From: Rhizobium oryziradicis | GTDB taxonomy: Bacteria; Pseudomonadota; Alphaproteobacteria; Rhizobiales; Rhizobiaceae | Length of the DNA stretch: 64,000 nucleotides | Direction: 5' to 3' | Assembly (NCBI RefSeq): GCF_001939045.1 | Contig: NZ_MKIM01000024.1 | Location: forward strand, 268,933-332,932 | In this document: positions 55,865 to 63,234 of the stretch, one piece after another | Numbering within the stretch: the stretch's first letter is position 1 | Layout of the letters: each line of letters opens with the position of its first letter | Position numbers and translations under genes: made by a program | Notes under the pieces: generated by a model | Told to the model about the DNA's origin: nothing | Seen by the model: only the letters and a program-made list of their open reading frames with translations | Database searches by the model: none

Positions 55865-56360
55865 CGATCCGGCCCTCCGTCGTCGCGGCAATAATTGCCG
55901 TTTTGGGATCGGGCGACTGGGGCTTCGTCGGCTTGCGCCGCTTCAAGCTGCCCGGCCCGGCCTGGCGGCGCTCCCGGATCATGCGGCGACCGGGGCGGAG
56001 TTTGATCGAAGGCCGCTCAGCCGGAACCGGGTGAGACGATGCGATGAGATCGCGGTTTCGTCCGGCCAACCAGTCGAGCAACAGGCGGCAAGCCGGATTG
56101 CCGTGATCGGCAAGCGCCCGCAGTCGATCGATGATGATGTCCGGTACGATGCCGGTAAGCCCTTCTCCCTGCCGGACATGTCCGAGCGCCAATCCGATCA
56201 GGACAGCCGGATCGTCGGCAAGCGGACGGCCAAGACCAGATCCGGGAGAGCGAAGGATTACGCCATGCGAACGATGGCAAGCCAGGCTTGGCGATGAAGT
56301 GGGCGAGATCGTCTCGCAACGGATGCGCAGCGGCACATCCGGATGGGTGTCGGAAGACAT
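55857..56360 (-). CDS. Unknown 167-residue protein of the AAA/M41 operon
   Basis: Starts at ATG 56360 after AGGAGC; its last 8 bases overlap the AAA gene. Only a helical centre (VLIGLALGHVRQGEGLTGIV, PDIIIDRLRALADHGNPA) and a basic C-terminal tail rich in Arg, Pro and Lys can be described. No known domain was recognised. Tight overlap and position suggest a role as adaptor or substrate-recruiting factor; this is inference. Confidence 0.6.
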   Translation of the reverse strand: MSSDTHPDVPLRIRCETISPTSSPSLACHRSHGVILRSPGSGLGRPLADDPAVLIGLALGHVRQGEGLTGIVPDIIIDRLRALADHGNPACRLLLDWLAGRNRDLIASSHPVPAERPSIKLRPGRRMIRERRQAGPGSLKRRKPTKPQSPDPKTAIIAATTEGRIDE

Positions 56361-56501
56361 GACGGCTCCTTGGCCAGACCGCTGCGGGTCCGGCGCCAAT
56401 GAGAGATGAGGGAATGGTGAGGAAGCCGCGGCCCCTGGCCATGGCGGTCAACGTCCGATTCTCGACGGCAAGCGTCAGGGCACGGCGTTCAAACCATCAG
56501 A

Positions 56502-57626
56502 TCAATGTGCCGCCGGACGACGGGCATAGCCGACGCGGAAGAAGACCGGTATTGGCTCATCATCCTCTGTCTCATCGCACGAGCCGAAGACATCTTCCCC
56601 GAGATCATCACGAGCAAGGTCGTCATCACCTGAGCGGACAGCCTGGTCTTCCTCGAAGGTCCGGCTCGGCCCGTTGAGATTGATCCGCGAAGGAATGGGG
56701 ACTGATGAATGACCGACCATCTCGGCCGCAACGGTCATGGCCCGCTCGTTTACACCGATCGCCTTGCGCGCCTCAACTTCGAGAAGCTGCTGCACGCGCC
56801 GACCGAAGCGCCGGCGCAGTTCTGCCATGCAGGCAGCGACACCATCGATCTCCAGAAGGTCGTCAATCTCGGATAGGGCCCAGACCCCGTTGGCATGATC
56901 GCTCGGGCGGCTGGCACCATCGACAATCGCCACTTCCACCGCATCGACCATCAGGCGCTTGTGGTTCTTGTAGAGCCAGTCGGGCAAGACCATTGCCGAC
57001 GCCATCATCTTGATCTTCAACTCTTCGAGCCGGCTCGTATCGCTATAGGACGCAAGCGACCGCTTGAGGTCGAGGATGTATGCCGTATGCCGGGCGCGGT
57101 TCACCACGATCAGGTCGGGGGTGTAGCTGCCTTTCGCCGGTGCCTCGCAATCGAGCTTCACGCCATCAAGGCTCGACCAGTCGTTGCCGGACAAGGCTTC
57201 CATTGCTGCTTTGACGAGCGGCAGTTTCAGGGACTGTGTCAGGACGAGGATGTCCGGGTTGGCTTTCGCCAGGCGGTCGACCGCCTGTTCCAACAACTTG
57301 CCTTCCCGGAAGGAGACCGCGCGGACAAGCGAGGCGATGTTGACGTAATGACCGAGGATCTCGTCTTCGGTCGGTTCGCCGTCGACGATGGCTGCAATGG
57401 CGCGATCGATCAGCAGATCGAGATCGGCCTCGACATCAGAGAAGCGAACGAGATGCGGATGACGGCGCAGGACCGCAGGCTCGTGGATCGAAGTCGCAGC
57501 TTGAACCGTATTGCGGCCGAAGCCGAACGGGCGCGGGCGGGATGCGGCGGCCGAGACGGCTTCGCTGGTGTTGATGATAGAACGGAGAACTTCCCCACAG
57601 GGAACAGAAGCGGTATTCGTGCTCAT
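56502..57626 (-). CDS. PD-(D/E)XK-like nuclease candidate
   Basis: The 374-residue protein has a mid-part motif, YTPDLIVVNRARHTAYILDL followed by KR (about residues 166-188): PD, a beta-hairpin, and DLK, the arrangement of PD-(D/E)XK nucleases. An upstream helical segment (LKLPLVKAAMEALSGNDWSS) fits the fold's preceding helix with a possible catalytic Glu. The C-terminal ~70 residues are acidic and probably disordered. It lies upstream of the AAA/M41 genes on the same strand. No search was possible, so the nuclease call rests on the motif alone. Confidence 0.6.
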   Translation of the reverse strand: MSTNTASVPCGEVLRSIINTSEAVSAAASRPRPFGFGRNTVQAATSIHEPAVLRRHPHLVRFSDVEADLDLLIDRAIAAIVDGEPTEDEILGHYVNIASLVRAVSFREGKLLEQAVDRLAKANPDILVLTQSLKLPLVKAAMEALSGNDWSSLDGVKLDCEAPAKGSYTPDLIVVNRARHTAYILDLKRSLASYSDTSRLEELKIKMMASAMVLPDWLYKNHKRLMVDAVEVAIVDGASRPSDHANGVWALSEIDDLLEIDGVAACMAELRRRFGRRVQQLLEVEARKAIGVNERAMTVAAEMVGHSSVPIPSRINLNGPSRTFEEDQAVRSGDDDLARDDLGEDVFGSCDETEDDEPIPVFFRVGYARRPAAH

Positions 57627-57761
57627 AGCCCGATTCCTTCTTGTACAAGGTTGAGGGTCAGGCCCTTGTCGATGTTGGTAGCATCGGCTTGGGCCGTCTT
57701 GTTCCAGCCATCCGGAACGTCCCCAACCTGGCAGGACCCGCGGCCGGGCTCAAGGACCCAG

Positions 57762-57790
57762 ATCATAAAAACAGAACAAAGCCGGTACAA
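57762..57790 (-). promoter_or_regulatory. Candidate promoter upstream of the PD-(D/E)XK gene
   Basis: On the minus strand TTGTAC and TATGAT are spaced by 17 bases, about 135 bases before the ATG at 57626. It suggests the downstream genes have their own promoter. Confidence 0.35.
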
Positions 57791-57883
57791 GGTTAACGCC
57801 GGGCTCACAGTCCCCGATCTGAAAACGATCGTAGATCGCGAACCGGATCTCGTTGCCGCAGAATTCTGGCTGGATCCGGAAAT

Positions 57884-57909
57884 GAGAAGGGCCGACGGGC
57901 GGCCCTCTC
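57884..57909 (-). terminator. Hairpin after the DUF3102-like gene
   Basis: GAGAAGGGCCG pairs with CGGCCCTCTC (one mismatch) around a short loop, 39 bases past the stop codon. No T tract, so it may be a weak terminator or processing site. The remaining gap to 57627 (57627-57947 is 321 bases) has no supported gene. Confidence 0.45.
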
Positions 57910-57947
57910 GAACTCGATGGCAAGACCGGTAGTCCGGCCTTCCAACT

Positions 57948-59129
57948 TTAAGCCGTGGCGGATGGTGGCGAGGTCGGCTTTGCCTTGGCCAAGAACGCGG
58001 GACGCTGGACACGCTTATCGGTCTTGGCCAGGGCTTCCGTCAACGTCGGGATGGATTCCTCCCCCTTCTTCTCCGGCATCGACAAGTCGACCGTGGCGAC
58101 GATGCCAAAGGCCGCCGCCATCGACGTCACCGCGTCTTCGATCGATGGCGCACCGGCTGCCTCCGGTGCCGGACCCTCGGGAGTTTCGACCACCAGTGCT
58201 TCCGCCGTAGGCACCGCGAGGTTAGAGGTTTTCGCGTTCGGGAAAGTTGGAAGGGGCTTCTTCGAAGTCACCCACTCCAGGGTCGGCACGACCTCCGTTT
58301 TCAGCCATGTCCGAAGCTCAGCCTTGTCGGGCCACGAGGTATCACTGCCCATCTTGTAAAGCAGACCGCTAACCGCCGCCCACCGCGAGCCGGCGGGCAA
58401 CCGGGTGGCGTCAATGACGTAGGCTGCCCGAGGGTTCGGAGTGACGAACTCCGCAAGGCTCTCCAGCTCGCGGTGGGCGAGACGTGCCGTAAGCGCGATC
58501 TGTTGAGCGAGCGTCTTCTTGACGATGTTGTTCTTCGGCAAAGCGTCGGCAACATGGGTGAGGATCTCCTCGATGTGCGCCACAAACGACTTCAACCCAT
58601 CGCGGACCTTGATTGCGATGATCGCCTTGAGCCCGTCGAGCCCGCCAAGATCATACGGATCGCGGTCCGGGTTCTCATCGACGTCCGACTTCGACCCGGC
58701 GATAATTGCCGTGACGTCCTGCACCCGCAAGCGACCGTGCATGCCGGCAAAGCCGATGGCCTGTTCGACCTGCTCCGGCGTGGCAGCACTCAGCTTTCCA
58801 AGCACGGTCGGACCAACAGCGAGATCCACAAGGATCTGCTTATAGGCATTCAAGTTGCGGGCCACAGCACGCATAGTGCGGATGTGGCGCGAAGTGTAGC
58901 CGCAGCACTCGACGGCCCATTTCTCCACGGTGCCTTCCGGGAGGAGTAAAGCAACCCTATCGAGACGCTCCCCGGATTCGAAAGCCTCTTCCGTCGATCT
59001 GCGCTGCGCACCGATGAGGAGCTTGGCCTCATCCTCAAGCCGCATCTTCAGATCATCGCCGATCGCGTGCTCTTCATAAAAGGGGCGGGCGGCAGAAGCA
59101 AAAGCGGATGATTTATTGATGATCTTCAC
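57948..59129 (-). CDS. DUF3102-like protein
   Basis: The 393-residue protein has a helical segment, EAFESGERLDRVALLLPEG then VEKWAVECCGYTSRHIRTMR (about residues 48-86), like DUF3102, a family tied to replication or conjugation regions of mobile elements. The C-terminal ~120 residues are Ala/Pro/Thr-rich. The start ATG at 59129 follows AAGGAGA. It lies first in the minus-strand operon with the nuclease, AAA and M41 genes, but a 321-base gap with a hairpin and possible promoter separates it from the next. Confidence 0.6.
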   Translation of the reverse strand: MKIINKSSAFASAARPFYEEHAIGDDLKMRLEDEAKLLIGAQRRSTEEAFESGERLDRVALLLPEGTVEKWAVECCGYTSRHIRTMRAVARNLNAYKQILVDLAVGPTVLGKLSAATPEQVEQAIGFAGMHGRLRVQDVTAIIAGSKSDVDENPDRDPYDLGGLDGLKAIIAIKVRDGLKSFVAHIEEILTHVADALPKNNIVKKTLAQQIALTARLAHRELESLAEFVTPNPRAAYVIDATRLPAGSRWAAVSGLLYKMGSDTSWPDKAELRTWLKTEVVPTLEWVTSKKPLPTFPNAKTSNLAVPTAEALVVETPEGPAPEAAGAPSIEDAVTSMAAAFGIVATVDLSMPEKKGEESIPTLTEALAKTDKRVQRPAFLAKAKPTSPPSATA

Positions 59130-59468
59130 AGTCTATCTCCTTATGTTTTTGTGAAAGTAAGCTTCCATGATCTTACCCAACTATTATCGCACAATATCCA
59201 AATAGTTAAACCAACTAAAGGTTTTGCAATAATTTGTTTCCTTGTTTTATACGTAAAACAATACTATATATACTCCACGAACGGGCGCTTTTACCCATCG
59301 ACAAAGGAATCTTGCTTCTCGTTGAGGCAAGAAACGTATACACTTAATACGAGTGCCGCCTGAGGCGTTTTTCGGCCCATGTACACCCAAGCGCCCCTTT
59401 CAACATCCCGCCCGGCCTGGTAGTCAGGACGGACTGGCCGCAACTCGTCTGCATGAAAGAGCGCGCTT
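59130..59468. promoter_or_regulatory. AT-rich divergent region with operator-like dyad
   Basis: Bases ~59150-59290 are far more A/T-rich than the island average. An 8-bp dyad TTGTTTTA-TACG-TAAAACAA lies at 59242-59261. Promoters for the DUF3102-like gene (minus) and HNH gene (plus) should be here. No regulator gene lies beside it, so the dyad could be bound by an island-encoded factor outside the window. Confidence 0.5.
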
Positions 59469-60404
59469 ATGGCAAAGGCAATTCTGACCACCAAGGTCGA
59501 CTCGACCTACGACGACCTTCCGGAGCAGCGGTATCATTTCCCGCGCACCTATCTGCGTCAGGTCGAGGCCGCGAGGGGAGATTGGATCGTCTACTACGAG
59601 CCGCGGCGGCCAAGCGGCGACCTCATGAAGACGGGCGGCAGGCAGGCGTATTTCGCAACGGCCAGGATCACCGATATCATTGAGGACCCGTCAAAGCCCG
59701 ACCACTTCTATGCGCTGATCGAGGACTTCCTGCCATTTGATCACGCCGTACCCTTCAAGGAGGCGGACCACTATTATGAGAGCGGGCTACGAAAGGACGA
59801 CGGCTCGACCAACAAAGGAGCGTTCGGTCGCGCTGTCCGAAATATTCCGGATGCAGAATATGACCTGATCCTCGCCGCCGGCTTCGCGCATGTGCTCGGC
59901 AAGCGGAATCGTGAAAGACCGGCGCCGGATCCCGTCGAGGAGGCGCGCATCGGATTTGGAGACAATCCGCAGATGCCCTTCGAGATCGACAGCGTCGATC
60001 GCCGGATCGTCTCCCAAGTGCTACAGCGTCCATTCCGGGAGCGGGCCTTCTCGGCGGCCATCAAGTCGGCCTACCAAGACACATGTGCCGTCACCGGCCT
60101 CAAGTTGATCAACGGTGGAGGACGCTCCGAGGTCCAGGCAGCACACATCCGCCCGGTGGCAGATGGTGGGCCGGATAGTGTTCGGAATGGTATGGCCTTG
60201 TCCGGAACCGTGCACTGGATGTTCGACCGCGGCCTGATTTCGGTCGATGACGATTACAGCCTGCTGATCGCCGACAGCGGTGTGCCCGACACCATCACAA
60301 GGCTCATCAATCCAGAGCGGCACCTGCTTGTCCCAGCACGCGCGGACGAGCGGCCGCATTCGCAGTTTCTGCAATACCACCGCGAGAAATTGTTCAAGGG
60401 TTGA
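59469..60404 (+). CDS. HNH endonuclease (HNH_2 type), first copy
   Basis: The 311-residue protein has a C-terminal HNH module: CAVTGLKLINGGGRSEVQAA then HIRPVADGGPDSVRNGMALS (His in AAHIRP, Asn, later His in HWMFDRGLISVDDDY). The N-terminal ~190 residues have YHFPRTYLRQVEAARGDWIV and FATARITDI, resembling an EVE-like or PUA-like modified-base-binding fold, as in restriction enzymes that read methylated DNA. This is inference. It converges with the second HNH gene. Confidence 0.75.
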   Translation: MAKAILTTKVDSTYDDLPEQRYHFPRTYLRQVEAARGDWIVYYEPRRPSGDLMKTGGRQAYFATARITDIIEDPSKPDHFYALIEDFLPFDHAVPFKEADHYYESGLRKDDGSTNKGAFGRAVRNIPDAEYDLILAAGFAHVLGKRNRERPAPDPVEEARIGFGDNPQMPFEIDSVDRRIVSQVLQRPFRERAFSAAIKSAYQDTCAVTGLKLINGGGRSEVQAAHIRPVADGGPDSVRNGMALSGTVHWMFDRGLISVDDDYSLLIADSGVPDTITRLINPERHLLVPARADERPHSQFLQYHREKLFKG

Positions 60405-60408
60405 GGAT

Positions 60409-60453
60409 GCGGAAATAATTTCCGCTATTGCCGCAAGCGGCTGAGCTTGCGGC
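60409..60453. terminator. Hairpins between convergent HNH genes
   Basis: GCGGAAATAATTTCCGC (60409-60425) is a near-perfect palindrome with the core seen at 48938-48954, followed by GCCGCAAG/CTTGCGGC (60430-60453) around an 8-base loop. No T tract, so their terminator function is inferred from the position between convergent stops. Confidence 0.55.
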
Positions 60454-60505
60454 TCGGCAACCCAACGCTCCCGGACGCCGGTACAGCCGCTTGACGTCCT
60501 CAGCT

Positions 60506-61273
60506 TCATATAAATGCCGATGCATCCTCATACAAAAATGAAGCTCGATGCCATGCCAGCTTCTCGCGATGTTTATCGCTCAACGGAAGCGGGTTTTCCC
60601 AACAGAGCAACGCCTTTCCATCGGAGCTGAGCGTGGGCGAAAAGAGTGGCCTTCCTGCATCATCGAAACTTACGAGACCGCTATCGAATGCGGCATCCCA
60701 GAGGGCCGACAGGAGAAGGCCATTGTGAACGTCGAGCCGCTCGGCATCGCTGTCGCAGTCCTTCCAGGGCTTGATGTGGGAGGCGCGGAGAAGAGCTTTG
60801 TCGGTAATGCCCGTCAAGGGGCAGCGCCCTTGCCAGTATGCCATAAGTCGCTCACGGAAAATGTTCTGCCCGACCCGTTGCACCACGAGCCGCTCCGCCT
60901 CGGTCGACCGAGGTAGAACCTCCGTGTGGTGAAGGAACTCCTGAAGCGGCGCATCCGGAAGGCTCACAGCGAGTTCGTAAACCCGCGGCATTGTTGCATA
61001 CAGCAAAACCAAGTCAGCGAACCAAAAGCGCGCGATGCCGGGTCCCTCGGCATCGCGCGGCTCGAGGCCGATTTCCGCGACGACGCCAGCGTGATCCAAT
61101 GCGAGGAGCCAGCCGCCTGTATTGTCCCGCGTGAGCCAGAGCGAACCCTGCGCCGTCGTAGAGGTGTAGTGCCGCCAGCCGCCGCTTTCGCCATGTGTCC
61201 GGCGAAAGCCATTCTGAAACGCGACCTTGTCGCATTCGTGACTCGTAACGAATGACTGTGGGGCACCGACCAT
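60506..61273 (-). CDS. HNH endonuclease (HNH_2 type), second copy
   Basis: The 255-residue protein has an N-terminal ~140-residue domain (HYTSTTAQGSLWLTRDNTGG) and a C-terminal HNH module, CPLTGITDKALLRASHIKPW then DVHNGLLLSALWDAAFDSGL. His, Asn and the terminal His/Asp pattern are visible. The ATG at 61273 overlaps the ATPase stop by one base (TGATG). A TTG one codon earlier is possible. It may be the nuclease effector of the methyltransferase/ATPase operon. Confidence 0.85.
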   Translation of the reverse strand: MVGAPQSFVTSHECDKVAFQNGFRRTHGESGGWRHYTSTTAQGSLWLTRDNTGGWLLALDHAGVVAEIGLEPRDAEGPGIARFWFADLVLLYATMPRVYELAVSLPDAPLQEFLHHTEVLPRSTEAERLVVQRVGQNIFRERLMAYWQGRCPLTGITDKALLRASHIKPWKDCDSDAERLDVHNGLLLSALWDAAFDSGLVSFDDAGRPLFSPTLSSDGKALLCWENPLPLSDKHREKLAWHRASFLYEDASAFI

Positions 61274-63234
61274 CAAAAATCCATCGCAAACAGCCGAGCC
61301 TCGGGAGGTGTAGAGGAGAGCTGGAGTCGCATGGCCGGATGATCGGGTTTGATCTGCGACGGTGCCGTTGTTGTCGTAACGATGTACTGGAAAGGTGGAG
61401 GATCGGCCTTCCTCTCCAAGCCCAAGGCGAAATCGAAGAGGTTCGAATAAATGCCAGCGTCGAGGTCTGCCTCACGTGGACTGTCATGAATAAGAAACGA
61501 CGGCATGTCGGCTTTGCCATTCCCAGCCAGGATCATAGCAGCGAGGTCAAAGGCTACAATTTTGAATGACTCCACCGCGGCTGTAGACAGCCCTGCGCCG
61601 CGTGCAAACGATATCTCCGCATGAAGGCGTTTGCCGTCGAGCTTCATTTTCCCGTAGCATCCTTTCGGCATTAGGGCGGCAACGAGTTGCTGAAACAGTG
61701 CACCAAGATCGCCTATTGCCGCTGCTACACGTTCTCGCTCGAGCGCCACCGTCTGACTGAGCACTTCCAGCCTTTTATCGATGGCGTCCAAGCGTTGTAC
61801 CGTTGGTATACGATCACTAAGTTGGCGATCGAACCAAGTCGCCTCACGAACCAATTCGCGTGCCCGATTGACAACCTTGTTAGCGGCAGAGTCCTGTTGC
61901 TCAAGCTGCGCTAACGAATTGTCAACCTGGGCGATCTCTTGGTCGAGCTGAACAATCTCTCGATCGAGCTGATCTATTTCGTCGGGCATCGCGCCTTTCT
62001 GCCGCTCCAGCTCCATCACCTGTTGCTCTGACCGAGCCATCCTGGAGCGCAACTGGTCGATGTCACAACGCTCCAAAGAGATGCCGCATCCCTTTGCGGT
62101 CACTTCGTCGATATTTACATGGCAAATTGTGCAGCGGACAATGACGCCAGTTTCGAGCCTCGCTTGCTCGGTTCCCTGTTCCGCTCGGGCAGCGGCAATC
62201 TGACTAGGCAAGCTTTTGAAAAGCGCTCTTTTCTCAGCCCTGTCTTCGCTTCTGTCATTCCGTTCAGACTGCAGCGCATGGCGCTTCTTTCGCAGCGTAT
62301 CACTTGGCCTCTGGCCCATGGCATGGTCGGCGCCCATAGCCCTCGCAAGTTGTTCTTGAGCTTTGTCGATGAGCTCCTTGCGAACCACTTCCTCGTTCGG
62401 GTCGCGATCGCTGGGAATGGAAAGGCTTTCGGAAAGTTCGGCAAACCGCTGCCCCTGGAACCAGTCGATGTGGCCGAGCTTCTCCCGCAGGGTATCTCGT
62501 TCGCGCGCAAGTATACGAGCCGCGATGCTGGCTTGAACCTCGTCAGCGGAGAGCGCTTTGATTGCAAGGCGCACCACGCTCAACTTCGCTTCAAGCGACA
62601 GCTCCTGCGCGGGTGATCCGGAACCAGATCGCTTGGACCTCCAGTCGAACAAGTCGTCCAGGCGGCATTCTTGGTCGCGGGTGAGCCATGACAGCAGGAC
62701 GTCCCAGACTTGCTCTGCCTTTAAGTTACCAGGGACCTGATCTCTATAACCAGCACAAAACCGTTCCGAGATCACCGATGCTATCGTTGGAGGTTCGGTG
62801 CCCACAAGAATCTGATCAAACGTATCCTCGATCCGCTCGGCACGTTCGGTCCGCGACGGCAGATTCATGCCGATAGGACGTGTTACTACCCAGCATTCCC
62901 CATCAATGATGATCTCTGCACCGACAAAGCCGTTTGGCAGCTTATGCTGCATGAGTGGACGTTGTTCTTCATTGGAGAAGTGCCGCTCACCCAGGCAGTA
63001 TCGGATCAGCCGACAAAATGTCGTTTTTCCGCTGCCGTGAGGTGTGGCGCCGGTCCCATTCATCGAGAGGTCCGGCGACCATACAATATTCACTCCGGGC
63101 CGAAGCGAAATGTTGCGCAACAGGGTCTTACTATCCTGCCAGAGCGCTATGCGCCGAACCCAAAGGCGTGGGCCCTGCTGACTTCCCGGCGAGGTGAACT
63201 CAATCTCATCTGGCTGAAATAGGTCAGGCTGCAA
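61273..63234 (-). CDS. Rad50/SMC-like ATPase with central zinc hook
   Basis: The 653-residue protein has Walker A TPHGSGKTTFCRLIRY (about residues 64-79), a long coiled-coil region (~210-500), a CxxC hook in RCTICHVN (near residues 367-370), and a Walker B-like FLIHDSPREADLD (near 581). This is the layout of Rad50-type ABC ATPases and of the DUF2326 group in multi-gene defence systems. The start is a TTG at 63234 with GGGAGGG 6 bases upstream; it overlaps the methyltransferase end by 11 bases. An upstream ATG at 63357 is poorly placed. Confidence 0.85.
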   Translation of the reverse strand: MQPDLFQPDEIEFTSPGSQQGPRLWVRRIALWQDSKTLLRNISLRPGVNIVWSPDLSMNGTGATPHGSGKTTFCRLIRYCLGERHFSNEEQRPLMQHKLPNGFVGAEIIIDGECWVVTRPIGMNLPSRTERAERIEDTFDQILVGTEPPTIASVISERFCAGYRDQVPGNLKAEQVWDVLLSWLTRDQECRLDDLFDWRSKRSGSGSPAQELSLEAKLSVVRLAIKALSADEVQASIAARILARERDTLREKLGHIDWFQGQRFAELSESLSIPSDRDPNEEVVRKELIDKAQEQLARAMGADHAMGQRPSDTLRKKRHALQSERNDRSEDRAEKRALFKSLPSQIAAARAEQGTEQARLETGVIVRCTICHVNIDEVTAKGCGISLERCDIDQLRSRMARSEQQVMELERQKGAMPDEIDQLDREIVQLDQEIAQVDNSLAQLEQQDSAANKVVNRARELVREATWFDRQLSDRIPTVQRLDAIDKRLEVLSQTVALERERVAAAIGDLGALFQQLVAALMPKGCYGKMKLDGKRLHAEISFARGAGLSTAAVESFKIVAFDLAAMILAGNGKADMPSFLIHDSPREADLDAGIYSNLFDFALGLERKADPPPFQYIVTTTTAPSQIKPDHPAMRLQLSSTPPEARLFAMDF

